38,049 nucleotides of DNA from Defluviicoccus sp. bin129 (GTDB lineage: Bacteria > Pseudomonadota > Alphaproteobacteria > MPNO01), in contig MPNO01000045.1 of assembly GCA_002239065.1 (NCBI GenBank), positions 1-38,049 on the forward strand, given 5' to 3'. The position numbers and the translations under genes were made by a program. Under the pieces are notes generated by a model. That model searched no databases. It saw nothing but the letters and a program-made list of their open reading frames with translations, and was not told where the DNA came from. Positions within the stretch are counted from its first letter, which is position 1; every line of letters starts with the position of its first letter. Shown one piece after another: positions 1 to 8,605 of this stretch.

Positions 1-264
1 CAGATTCCATCAGGGCCAGCGGGCACCAGGTCCCGCAGCAACAGGCCGGATACAAAACTGCAATCCGCCTGCCCGTCGCACCCAAATCGGTCCTTGCGTC
101 CCGGGAGGCGTCCATACAAAACCTCGTGCCCGTGGCAGGGAGGTTTCTCCACTCCGCCGTGCTGACGCACGGCTCCGGTCGAAATGACGGGTGAGCAGCG
201 GCCTCCGCCTTGATCGCCGCCGCCGGTTGATGGATCATCCGGACCCTGCGGGCGGAGGACGGGA
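1..264. other. Intergenic/left edge, no gene recognised
   Basis: No convincing coding region is visible on either strand, and open frames here look like shadows. A 9-bp direct repeat, ATACAAAAC, occurs at 50-58 and 114-122. A Shine-Dalgarno GGAGG at 254-258 serves the gene starting at 265. Nothing else recognised. Confidence 0.5.
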
Positions 265-2514
265 ATGAGACCGGGCACCTACGAGGCCGAGCGCGTCGGC
301 GGCGACTTCGTCGAGCGTTTCAGGGCGATCTGCCGCATGTGCCATGGCGGCTGCGGCACCATCGTCGAGAAGGTGAACGGCACCGTCCGCCGGGTGCTCG
401 GGGACCGCGACAACCCGGTCAACGAGGGGCTGCTGTGCTCCAAGGCCGGCACGCCCTCGGTCGAGCAGCTCTACCACCCCGACCGGCTGGACCATCCGCT
501 GATCCGCACCGGCGAGCGCGGCGCCGGAGAGTGGCGCAGGGCGAGCTGGGACGAGGCGCTCGCCCTGATCGCCGGGAAGATGCAGGAGACCCGGGACCGC
601 TACGGCGCGGAAGCCGTCGCCTTCGGCCGCGGCACCGGGGTCAACAACACCCATATCGTCTCGCGGCTGGCCAACCTGTTCGGCACGCCCAACGTGATCT
701 CGATCGGCTATTTCTGCTACGGGCCGAGGGTCGCGGTGTGCAAGGTGACCGCGGCCGGCAAGTACACCGGCAAGTCGTGGGACACCGTCGCGGTGCCCGA
801 CTTCTATTCCGACCCGCGCTGCATCGTCGAATGGGGCTCGCAGAAACGCACCAGCAACGACCACGGGCTGATCGGCCACAAGCCGATGACCAACGCGCTC
901 AAGCAGGAGCACGTCAACATCGTGGTCGACCCGCGCAAGCCGGCCTCGGCCGGGCGCGGCGACATCTGGCTGCCGCTCCGCCCCGGCACCGACGCTGCGA
1001 TGGCGCTCGGCTGGATGCGGGTGATGGTCGACGAGGGGCTCTACGACAGGGAGTTCGTGGAAAACTACTGCCACGGCTTCGACGCGCTGTGCGAGCGGCT
1101 GGAGCGATACCCGCTCGACCGGGTGGCCGAGATCACCTGGTGCGACGCCGAAGAGATCGCGAGAGCCGCGCGGATCTACGCCACCACGAAGCCCGGCTGC
1201 ATCGTCTGGGGCAACGGCACCGACCAGCTCGGCAACAACACCTTCCAGGCGACGCGCTCGCTGCTGATCCTGATGGCGCTGAGCGGCAATCTCGACGTGC
1301 CGGGCGGCAACGTGTTCTGGCCGGCGCCGAAGCTCGACTACCCGGAGCTGTGGGACAAGCTGCCGCCCGAGCAGGATGCCAAGCGAATCGGCGGCGACCG
1401 GTTCAAGGCGCTCAACCTGACGCCCTACGCCTACGCCCACCCGCCGAGCCTGTTCCACACCATGCTGACCGACGAGCCCTACCCGGTGAAGACATTCATC
1501 GTGGTCGGCAACAACACCGTCACCTGCTTCCCCAACTCGGCCCGGATCATCGAGGCGCTCAAGCGGCTCGATTTCTTCGTCGTGCAGGATCTGTTCATGA
1601 CGCCGACCGCGGCGCTCGCCGACGTGGTGCTGCCGGCGGCCGGCAATCTGGAGCGCGACGAGCCGAGGCTCCATCTCCACATCAAGGGGCCGGGCGGCAC
1701 GTTCATGGACGCGGTGTCGCAGAAGGCGGTCGAGATCGGCGAGCGCAAGTCGGACTGGGAGTTCGTCATCGAGCTCGGCCGCAAGCTCGGGCTGGAAGAG
1801 TATTTCCCGGGCCTCGACGTGTTCGCCGACAACGCGCTCAAGCCGATGGGCATCACCTGGGACGAGCTCAAGTCGCGGGACTACATCAAGGTGCCGACCG
1901 AGTTCCGCAAATACGAGCGCATGGGGTTCGGCACGCCGACCGGCAAGTTCGAGATCTATTCGACGATCATGGAGGAATGGGGCTACGACCCGCTGCCCGA
2001 CCATGTCGAGCCGCCGGAAAGCCCGGTGTCGACGCCCGAGCGCTACGCGGAATACCCGCTGATCCTGAATACCGGCGCCAAGCAGCCGATGTACTGGCAC
2101 AGCCAGGGCCGCCAGCTCCGCTCGCTCAGGCGGCTCAGCCCCGAGCCGCTGGTCGAGCTCAACGACGAGACGGCGAAGGAGCTCGGCATCGCGCGCGGCG
2201 ACTATTGCTGGATCGAGACCGTGCGCGGGCGGCTCCGCATGAAGGCCAACCCGCATTCCCGCACCCACCCCCGGGTGGTCTCGGTGCCGCACGGGTGGTG
2301 GCTGCCGGAAGCGCCGGCCCCCGAATACGGCGTGTTCGAGGTGTGCTCCAACGTGCTGACCGACGACGACCCGGCGAATTGCGACGTGGCGCTGGGGTCG
2401 AGCCCGCTCAAGGGGCTGCTGTGCAGGGTCTACAAGGCCGATCCGCCGGAGATGAAGCGCGCCAACCTGCCCGACGAGGTGCCCGAGGCGATGGCGGCGA
2501 AGGAGCCGGCATGA
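265..2514 (+). CDS. Molybdopterin (bis-MGD) oxidoreductase with N-terminal [4Fe-4S] cluster
   Basis: This is a 749-residue catalytic subunit of the DMSO-reductase / formate-dehydrogenase superfamily. Seen: an N-terminal CX2CX3C...C cluster motif at Cys23, Cys26, Cys30 and Cys58, followed by the Mo-bis-MGD fold. The segment FCYGPRVAV places Cys151 where formate dehydrogenase H has its Sec/Cys Mo ligand, so this is a Cys-ligated enzyme. The C-terminal molybdopterin dinucleotide-binding domain starts near residue 610 (YPLILNTG). There is no Tat signal, so it is probably cytoplasmic. The ATG at 265 has GGAGG six bases upstream. The stop overlaps the start of the Rieske oxygenase (ATGA), implying translational coupling. 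No electron-transfer or membrane-anchor subunit follows. The substrate is unknown; automated labels such as formate dehydrogenase or thiosulfate reductase would be guesses. Confidence 0.9.
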   Translation: MRPGTYEAERVGGDFVERFRAICRMCHGGCGTIVEKVNGTVRRVLGDRDNPVNEGLLCSKAGTPSVEQLYHPDRLDHPLIRTGERGAGEWRRASWDEALALIAGKMQETRDRYGAEAVAFGRGTGVNNTHIVSRLANLFGTPNVISIGYFCYGPRVAVCKVTAAGKYTGKSWDTVAVPDFYSDPRCIVEWGSQKRTSNDHGLIGHKPMTNALKQEHVNIVVDPRKPASAGRGDIWLPLRPGTDAAMALGWMRVMVDEGLYDREFVENYCHGFDALCERLERYPLDRVAEITWCDAEEIARAARIYATTKPGCIVWGNGTDQLGNNTFQATRSLLILMALSGNLDVPGGNVFWPAPKLDYPELWDKLPPEQDAKRIGGDRFKALNLTPYAYAHPPSLFHTMLTDEPYPVKTFIVVGNNTVTCFPNSARIIEALKRLDFFVVQDLFMTPTAALADVVLPAAGNLERDEPRLHLHIKGPGGTFMDAVSQKAVEIGERKSDWEFVIELGRKLGLEEYFPGLDVFADNALKPMGITWDELKSRDYIKVPTEFRKYERMGFGTPTGKFEIYSTIMEEWGYDPLPDHVEPPESPVSTPERYAEYPLILNTGAKQPMYWHSQGRQLRSLRRLSPEPLVELNDETAKELGIARGDYCWIETVRGRLRMKANPHSRTHPRVVSVPHGWWLPEAPAPEYGVFEVCSNVLTDDDPANCDVALGSSPLKGLLCRVYKADPPEMKRANLPDEVPEAMAAKEPA

Positions 2515-3488
2515 TCGACGATCCGGTCATCCGCGACGACTGGTACGTCGTCGCGCGCTCGAGCGATCTCGCGGAAGGCGGGGTGATGGAGGCGAGCCTG
2601 CTCGGCGAGACCCTGGTGCTGTGGCGCAGCGCCGGCGAGGTGCAGGCGTGGAAGGACCTCTGCATCCACCGCGGCTCCAAGCTGTCGCTCGGCTGGGTGA
2701 AGGACGGGCAGATCGTCTGCCCCTATCACGGCTGGCATTACGACCGCGGCGGCGCCTGCACGCTGATGCCGGCCCATCCCGAGATCCGCCCGCCCGCCAG
2801 GGCGCACACCATCACCTACCGGGCGCGCGAGGCCTACGGCATGATCTGGGCCTCGCTGGGCGAGCCCGAACAGGACCCGCCGCCGTTCCCCGAATGGCAC
2901 GACGACGGCTTCCGCAAGGTGCTGGCCGGACCCTATTTCTTCCACGCCAACCCGTTCCGAACGGTCGAGAATTTTCTGGACGTCTCGCACTTCCCCTATG
3001 TCCACGCCAACGTCAACGGCGACCCGGACAGGCCCGACCCGATCGCCGATTTCGACGTCTTCGTCGGCGAGGACGGCATCCGCACCAGCGAGATCATGGT
3101 GTTCCAGCCCTATGGCGACCACCGGGGCATCCCGGTCAATGCCGGCTACACCTTCCACTGCCCGCGCCCGCTGACCGCCTATTTCTCCAAGAACACCGGC
3201 GAGGGGAACCGCTTCTGCACCTTCCTCACCGTGACCCCGCTGGCGCCCGACGACTGCGTCGTCTGGCTCCAGGTGGCGATCAATTTCGGCGAGGAGCTGA
3301 CCGAGGCGCAGATCCTGTCGCGCCAGGACCGGGTGTTCGCCCAGGACAAGCGCATCGTCGAGACCCAGCGGCCCTACGAGATCCCGCTCGACCTCCGCGA
3401 AGAGCTGCACGTGCGCTCCGACAAGTACTGCGTCGCCTACCGCAAGTGGCTCAAGGATCTCGGCGTCGCCTGGGGAGCCAGCGGATAG
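2511..3488 (+). CDS. Rieske non-heme iron oxygenase, VanA-like
   Basis: A 325-residue oxygenase alpha subunit of the vanillate O-demethylase / phenoxybenzoate dioxygenase type. The N-terminal Rieske [2Fe-2S] domain is marked by Cys51-X-His53 and Cys70-X2-His73 (CIHRG ... CPYHGWHY). The catalytic domain has the mononuclear iron motif around ENFLDVSHFPYVH, giving His160 and His165 as ligands, with Asp157 as the usual inter-subunit bridging acid. The ATG lies inside the end of the upstream Mo-enzyme gene (ATGA overlap). VanA-type enzymes normally need a separate FNR-type reductase (VanB), and none is encoded in this window. Probable activity is O-demethylation or hydroxylation of a small carboxylated substrate; the substrate cannot be deduced. 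Confidence 0.9.
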   Translation: MIDDPVIRDDWYVVARSSDLAEGGVMEASLLGETLVLWRSAGEVQAWKDLCIHRGSKLSLGWVKDGQIVCPYHGWHYDRGGACTLMPAHPEIRPPARAHTITYRAREAYGMIWASLGEPEQDPPPFPEWHDDGFRKVLAGPYFFHANPFRTVENFLDVSHFPYVHANVNGDPDRPDPIADFDVFVGEDGIRTSEIMVFQPYGDHRGIPVNAGYTFHCPRPLTAYFSKNTGEGNRFCTFLTVTPLAPDDCVVWLQVAINFGEELTEAQILSRQDRVFAQDKRIVETQRPYEIPLDLREELHVRSDKYCVAYRKWLKDLGVAWGASG

Positions 3489-3627
3489 GCCGGATTTCCC
3501 ACACGCGGCAGTCGTGTCGGGAGCCGACCGCGAGCACGCGCCTGCGCTTGTCCCATAGCCGACCGATCCGGCGCGTTTCTCACCCCGCGCCGCGGGCTCG
3601 TGAGACATCCCCGACGCCCGCACCCGC

Positions 3628-4536
3628 ATGATCGTGCGGCGGAGACTGCTCGGCTACGCCATGGCGGTGGGCGCCTCGCTCAGTTTCGCCTTCGGCACCG
3701 GGCTTGCCGTCTACACCTACGACCACGGAACGACGCCGCTCTCGGTGACCACCTTCCGCACGGTGCTGTCGGCGCTCTTCCTCTTGCTGCTGATCCGCTT
3801 CACCGCGGGGTCCTTCGCGCTGCTGCCGCGCGACCGCCGGATCATTCTGGCGCTCGGCGCGGTGATGGCGGTGCAGTCGATCACCCACTACGTCGCGGTC
3901 CTGCTGCTGCCGCTCGCCCATGCGACGCTGCTGCTCTACACCTACCCGTTCTTCATCGCGGCGGGCGCGCATCTGAGCGGCCAGGAGCGGATCACCCCGG
4001 CGATCCTGATCGCGCTGGCCGCGGCCTTCTGCGGGCTCGTGCTGGTGCTCGATATCGGCGGCGATTTCGACTTCAGCGTGCTCGGCATCGTTCTCGCGGT
4101 CACCGCGGCGGCGTCGTTCTCCGTCGTCGCCCTGATCTCGCAGCCGATCATCCGGCGTTCGCCCGACAGCCGGACGATCACCCTCAATCTCCACGTTTTG
4201 CCGGTGATCTCCTTCCTCGCCGCCTCGGCCGCGCTCGGCGACTGGTCCATGCCGGACACCCGGGAGGCCTGGGTCATGCTGGCCTTCGTCCCGTTCTTCT
4301 ACTGCTTCGCGCTGGTCGGCGTGTTCTACGCCATCGGCGCGATCGGCCCGATCCGCATGTCGCTGATCATGAACCTCGAGCCGGTGGCGGCGATCGCCTT
4401 CGGCTTCCTGCTGCTCGGCCAGCATCTCGACGCGCCCCAGCTCCTCGGCGCGGCGCTGGTCATCGTCGCCGTCGTGGCGGTGCGCTGGATCCCGGCCCAG
4501 CGCGAGGCGCGGGCCGGGGACCGCCCGGCCGGCTGA
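3628..4536 (+). CDS. EamA/DMT-family transporter
   Basis: A 302-residue integral membrane protein with about ten hydrophobic segments arranged as two EamA repeats (roughly residues 8-140 and 155-290), typical of drug/metabolite exporters related to RhaT/YdcZ-type permeases. The C-terminus is short and charged. It starts 139 bp after the Rieske oxygenase, so it may be a separate unit or the distal gene of that operon. It runs convergently into the MFS gene with only four bases between stops. Substrate unknown. The family exports amino acids, metabolites or small organics, so export of a product of the neighbouring oxidoreductases is possible but unproven. Confidence 0.88.
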   Translation: MIVRRRLLGYAMAVGASLSFAFGTGLAVYTYDHGTTPLSVTTFRTVLSALFLLLLIRFTAGSFALLPRDRRIILALGAVMAVQSITHYVAVLLLPLAHATLLLYTYPFFIAAGAHLSGQERITPAILIALAAAFCGLVLVLDIGGDFDFSVLGIVLAVTAAASFSVVALISQPIIRRSPDSRTITLNLHVLPVISFLAASAALGDWSMPDTREAWVMLAFVPFFYCFALVGVFYAIGAIGPIRMSLIMNLEPVAAIAFGFLLLGQHLDAPQLLGAALVIVAVVAVRWIPAQREARAGDRPAG

Positions 4537-4540
4537 GGTC

Positions 4541-5785
4541 TCAGGCCGGCGCGCCGGCCATCCGCCGCGTGGGCGTGTCGTCCATGAACATCTGGGCGAT
4601 CCCGGCGGTGATCCCGATGGCGACGCCGATCTGCCAGGCGAGGTCGTAATCGCCGAACGCGTCGAACAGCAGCCCGCCGCCCCAGGCGCCGAAGAACGAG
4701 CCCGCCTGGTGGCTGACGAAGGCGACCCCGGATAGCGTGGCGACGAAGCCGAGGCCGAACATCTGCACCACCAGCCCGTTGACCAGCGGCGCGACGCCGA
4801 GCCACAGCAATCCGATCAGCGCGGCGAAGACCACCGTCGTCGCGGGCGAGGGCGGAAACATGAAATAGACCACGATCAGCAGCGAGCGCAGGATGTAGAC
4901 GGTGCCGAGCAGGATGTGCTTGGGGAACTTGTCGCCGAGCCAGCCGAGCAGGTAGCAGCCCATCGCGTTGAACCCGCCGATCACCGCGAGCGCGACGGCG
5001 CCGAGCCCGGGCGACTGGCCGCAGATCACGAGATAGGCCGGCAGATGGGTCGCGACGAACATCAGCTGCAGCCCGCAGACGAAGAAGGCCACCGCCATGA
5101 TGACATAGCCGCGGTGACGGCCCGCCTCGCCGAGCGCCTGGGAGAAGGTGAGCCCGGCGCTGCGATCCGGCTCGACCGGTATCTCGGTATCCTTCGGCCG
5201 GTCGCCGGCGCCGACGAACGCCGCGGCCGGCAGCATCAGCGCGCAGAGCGCGATGAAGCCGATCATCGCGAGCTCCCACCCGCCCATCCCGATCAGCCCC
5301 TGGGCGATCGGCGCGGCGATGAAGGTGCCGATCGAGCCCGCCGCCGCCACGGTGCCGAGGATCATCGAGCGCCTGACCGGCGAGATCACCTTGGCGGTGG
5401 CCGCGAGGCCCATGTTGAGCGCGGTGCAGGCCAGCCCGACGCCGACCATCAGCCCGAGCCCGACGATCAGCAGCACCGGCCCGGTGGCCGCCAGCGTCAG
5501 CGCGAGCCCGCCGGCGAACAGGAAGGTGCCGAGCACGGTGACGATGCGGCAGCCGAATCGGTCGGCGATCCCGCCGATCATCGGCTGGCTCAGCCCCCAG
5601 ACCAGGTTCTGGATGGCGAGCGCGAGCGTGAAGTCGGCGACCGAGATGCCGATGCTCTCGGTCACCGGGGTGACGAACAGGCCGAAGCTCTGGCGCATCC
5701 CCATCGACAACGTCAGCATGATGCTGGCCGAGGTCAGCACCGTCATGGTCTGGGAATGGGTGTAGCCGGCCCGGTTGATCGCCAT
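4541..5785 (-). CDS. MFS transporter, monocarboxylate/oxalate-formate antiporter-like
   Basis: A 414-residue major facilitator with twelve predicted membrane spans and a cytoplasmic loop between helices 6 and 7 (about residues 198-225). The opening part (SMGMRQSFGLFVTPVTE) and the GGIADRFGCR loop after helix 2 are typical of the MCT/OFA-like bacterial carriers that take up small organic acids. It lies 19 bp downstream of the carboxymuconolactone-decarboxylase-like gene on the same strand and is probably cotranscribed with it. Substrate not determinable; an organic acid is a reasonable guess. Confidence 0.88.
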   Translation of the reverse strand: MAINRAGYTHSQTMTVLTSASIMLTLSMGMRQSFGLFVTPVTESIGISVADFTLALAIQNLVWGLSQPMIGGIADRFGCRIVTVLGTFLFAGGLALTLAATGPVLLIVGLGLMVGVGLACTALNMGLAATAKVISPVRRSMILGTVAAAGSIGTFIAAPIAQGLIGMGGWELAMIGFIALCALMLPAAAFVGAGDRPKDTEIPVEPDRSAGLTFSQALGEAGRHRGYVIMAVAFFVCGLQLMFVATHLPAYLVICGQSPGLGAVALAVIGGFNAMGCYLLGWLGDKFPKHILLGTVYILRSLLIVVYFMFPPSPATTVVFAALIGLLWLGVAPLVNGLVVQMFGLGFVATLSGVAFVSHQAGSFFGAWGGGLLFDAFGDYDLAWQIGVAIGITAGIAQMFMDDTPTRRMAGAPA

Positions 5786-5804
5786 GCTGGTCCCTGCGCC
5801 GCGA

Positions 5805-6350
5805 TCAGGTGAAGGACGGGGGACCGCCCGGCGGCTCGATGCGGAAGACGTTGAGGGTGAAAGAGACCAGGCAATAATAGCCCATCAGCCCGACCAGATC
5901 GACCAGCCCCTCGTCGCCGAGCAGGTCGAGCGCGGCGGCGTAGGTCGCATCGCCAGCCTCGCTCGTGGTCAGCACCTCCGTGCAGAAGGCGTGCACCGCG
6001 GCCTCCGCCGGATCCTCGAAATCGGGCGCCGCGCCGACCCTGATCGCCTCGACGGTGGCGCTTGCCAGCCCCTCCGATTCGGCGATCGGCGCGTGCGCGG
6101 CCCACTCGTACCCCGCCCCCCAGTGGCGCGCGACCACGAGGATCGCGAGCTCGCGCAGCTTGCCCGGGAGCGCGCTCTCGTAGCGCAGATAGCCGCCCGC
6201 CTTCTGCACGTGGTCGGCGAGGCCGGGGCTCCGCACCAGCACCGGGAACGGCCCGCGCACGCTGCCCCGCGGGCCGTTCGCGATGTCGTCGTGGACCCGG
6301 CGTTGTTCCGGCGTCATCTCGTCGATTTGAAGTGGCGGCAGGCGGCTCAT
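5805..6350 (-). CDS. Carboxymuconolactone decarboxylase (CMD)-family protein
   Basis: A 181-residue protein with one CMD/AhpD-like domain. The helix-rich core LRELAILVVARHWGAGYEWAAH carries the conserved Glu and His of the family, and no CxxC peroxidase motif is present, so it is not an AhpD peroxidase. I chose the ATG at 6350 because AGGGAAG lies six bases upstream. An in-frame ATG at 6374 would add eight residues. It is divergent from the M20 amidohydrolase gene across 66 bp and heads a short operon with the MFS carrier. True decarboxylase activity is not implied; many CMD-family proteins have unknown functions. Confidence 0.85.
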   Translation of the reverse strand: MSRLPPLQIDEMTPEQRRVHDDIANGPRGSVRGPFPVLVRSPGLADHVQKAGGYLRYESALPGKLRELAILVVARHWGAGYEWAAHAPIAESEGLASATVEAIRVGAAPDFEDPAEAAVHAFCTEVLTTSEAGDATYAAALDLLGDEGLVDLVGLMGYYCLVSFTLNVFRIEPPGGPPSFT

Positions 6351-6416
6351 CCCGGTCTTCCCTGTTACAGTCATGCGTGGCAGTTTGACCCTAGCACGAA
6401 GATCGCTGTGGAAGGC

Positions 6417-7670
6417 ATGGTGGGCGAAGGCAACGGGATCGCTGCGCGGGTCGATGGCAGCCGGCTGTGGCGCCGGCTGATGGAGATGGCCGAGATCGGC
6501 GCCATTCCGGGCAACGGCGTCAACCGACAGGCGTTGTCCGACGAGGACATCGCGGCGCGCGAGGTGCTGGTCGACTGGGCGCGGCGGCGCGGCTACGCGG
6601 TCGCCGTCGACGATGCCGCGAACCTGTTCGTCCGCCGCCCCGGCGGCGATCTCGGACTCGCCCCGGTGCTGACCGGCAGCCACATGGACAGCCAGCCGCG
6701 CGGCGGCCGGTTCGACGGCATATACGGCGTGATCGCCGGGCTGGAAGCGCTCGACGCGCTCGACGACGCGGGCGCCGCCACGCGGCGTGCGATCGAGGTC
6801 GTCGCCTGGACCAACGAGGAGGGCAGCCGCTTCGACCCGGGCTGCATGGGCTCGATGGTGTTCTCCGGCGCGGCGCAGCTGGAGCGCTTCGAGGAGGCGG
6901 TCGACGCCAGGGGCATTTCCTTCGGCCGGGCGCTCGCCCGCACGCTGGGCGCCGCGCCGGACCTGCCGCGGCGCAACGGGGAGGCGGCGCCCGCCGCCTA
7001 TGTCGAGGCGCATATCGAGCAGGGGCCGGTGCTGGAAGCCGCGTCGGTGCCGATCGGCGCGGTGACCGGGGTGCAGGGATCGCAGCGCTTCGTGGTCGAG
7101 ATCGGCGGCTCGACCGCGCATGCCGGGACCACCCCGGTGAGGGCTCGGCGCGATGCGCTGCAGGCGGCGCTGCGCGCGGTGGCGCGGCTCAACGAGGCGA
7201 TGACCGATTCGAACGACGTGCTGCGCTTCACCGTGGGCCGCTTCGAGGTCACGCCGAACTCGCCCAACACGGTGCCGTCGAAGGTGGTGTTCTCGATCGA
7301 CCTGCGGCACCCCAGCGCCGAGGAGCTCGACCGCCGGGCGCGCCGCATCGCCCGGGTCTGCGAGAAGGCCGCCCTGCCGTGTACGGTGCGGATCAGCCGG
7401 ACCTTCGACCAGCGGCCGGTCGCCTTCGAGTCGGGCATCGTCGAGGCGATCGAAAGAAGCGCGGAAATGGTCGACCTGCCGTCGCTCCGCATTTCCTCGG
7501 GCGCCAACCACGATGCCGCCTTCGTCGCCAGGGTGAGCCCGACGGCGATGATCTTCATCCCCTGCCTGCGCGGCGTCAGCCACCACGAGAGCGAATACGC
7601 CTCGCCCGAGGACTGCGCGGCGGGCGCAAGGGTGCTCGCCCAAACCCTGTCCGTGCTCGCCGATCGCTGA
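6417..7670 (+). CDS. M20 amidohydrolase, probable allantoate amidohydrolase
   Basis: A 417-residue zinc amidohydrolase of the hydantoinase/carbamoylase family (allantoate amidohydrolase AllC, N-carbamoyl-L-amino-acid hydrolase, ureidoglycolate hydrolase). Visible metal-site residues are His89 (SHMDSQ), Asp100 (RFDGIYG), Glu134-Glu135 (TNEEGSRF), His199 (EAHIEQG) and His389/His390 near the C-terminus. The dimerisation/lid domain begins near His235 (AHAGTTP). Nine bases separate its stop from the puuE-type allantoinase gene. With the urate pathway nearby, the best inferred role is allantoate to ureidoglycine + NH3 + CO2. Carbamoylase activity cannot be excluded. The start is uncertain: the ATG at 6417 has a purine tract only one base upstream, and GTG at 6408 is an alternative. 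Confidence 0.85.
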   Translation: MVGEGNGIAARVDGSRLWRRLMEMAEIGAIPGNGVNRQALSDEDIAAREVLVDWARRRGYAVAVDDAANLFVRRPGGDLGLAPVLTGSHMDSQPRGGRFDGIYGVIAGLEALDALDDAGAATRRAIEVVAWTNEEGSRFDPGCMGSMVFSGAAQLERFEEAVDARGISFGRALARTLGAAPDLPRRNGEAAPAAYVEAHIEQGPVLEAASVPIGAVTGVQGSQRFVVEIGGSTAHAGTTPVRARRDALQAALRAVARLNEAMTDSNDVLRFTVGRFEVTPNSPNTVPSKVVFSIDLRHPSAEELDRRARRIARVCEKAALPCTVRISRTFDQRPVAFESGIVEAIERSAEMVDLPSLRISSGANHDAAFVARVSPTAMIFIPCLRGVSHHESEYASPEDCAAGARVLAQTLSVLADR

Positions 7671-7679
7671 GGAAGACAG

Positions 7680-8596
7680 ATGGACGACCCCTACCCCCGC
7701 GACCTCATAGGCTACGGGCGGTCCCCGCCCGACCCCGAATGGCCGGGCGGCGCGAGGCTCGCGGTCCAGTTCGTCGTCAACTACGAGGAGGGCGGCGAGC
7801 ACACCGTGCTCAACGGCGATGCCCACTCGGAGACCTTTCTCAGCGAGACCCCGGGCGGCGCGCCTGTCGTCGGCGCGCGCAACATCAACGCCGAGACGAT
7901 GTACGAATACGGCAGCCGGGTGGGGATCTGGCGCCTGATGCGGCTGTTCGGGGAGCGCGGCATCCACTTCACCTGCTACGCCGTCGGACTCGCCATCGAG
8001 AAGCACCCCGAAGCCGCCATCGCCATGCACGAGGCGGGGCACGAGATGGCGACCCATGGCTGGCGCTGGATCGACTACCAGCATGTCGACGAGGACACCG
8101 AGCGCGAGCACATGCGCCTCGCCATCGCCGCGCATGAGCGGATCCTGGGCGAGCGCCCGCTCGGCTGGTATGGCGGGCGGGTGAGCCCCATCACGCGCCG
8201 GCTGGTGGTCGAGGATGGCGGCTTCCTCTACGACGCCGACGCCTATAACGACGACCTGCCCTACTGGGTCGGCATCGACGGCAGGCACCAGCTGATCGTC
8301 CCCTACACCCTCGACCAGAACGACATGAAGTTCGCCGTCCCGCCGGGCTTCACCTCGGGCGAGGGGTTCTTCGGCTATCTCAGGGACGCCTTCGACGTGC
8401 TCTACGCCGAGGGCGAGACGGCGCCCAGGATGATGAGCGTCGGGCTGCATTGCCGGCTCGCCGGCCGGGCGGGGCGGGGCGGGCGGCGGCGCTCGCCCGG
8501 TTCATGGACTACGTGCTGGAGCACGACCGGGTCTGGGTGTGCCGGCGCGTCGACATCGCGCGCCACTGGCACGAACGCCACCCGCCCGGGAGCTGA
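7680..8596 (+). pseudogene. puuE: PuuE-type allantoinase (polysaccharide deacetylase fold), frameshifted near the 3' end
   Basis: This is a cofactor-independent allantoinase of the NodB/polysaccharide-deacetylase superfamily, hydrolysing allantoin to allantoate. The frame opens with MDDPYPRDLIGYGRSPPDP and continues with typical motifs (NYEEGGEHTVLNGD, ATHGWRWIDYQ, WYGGRVSP) up to LHCRLAGRAGR. After a GC slippage tract at 8467-8483 (GGGCGGGGCGGGGCGGG) the family-like C-terminus (AALARFMDYVLEHDRVWVCR ... DIARHWHERHPPGS) continues in another frame and stops at 8596. Removing one five-base GGGGC unit restores an uninterrupted frame of 303 residues. Unshifted, translation runs to 8645 with an unrelated tail, into the CoA-transferase gene. 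Either a real mutation, a phase-variable tract, or a sequencing/assembly error. Confidence 0.85.
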
Positions 8597-8605
8597 GGGA
8601 GCAAC

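Noticed and set aside
265..2514. Naming the Mo enzyme a formate dehydrogenase
   Set aside because: Superfamily motifs alone do not fix the substrate, and no partner subunits for formate oxidation are present.
339..3488. Very long open frame overlapping the Mo-enzyme gene
   Set aside because: Only its 3' part (from 2511) encodes the Rieske oxygenase; the rest is Arg/Ala-rich shadow of the Mo-enzyme gene in GC-rich DNA.
5805..8450. Long minus-strand open frame through the M20 and PuuE-type genes
   Set aside because: Only its 3' end (5805-6350) is a real gene; the remainder is a His/Arg-rich shadow of plus-strand genes.
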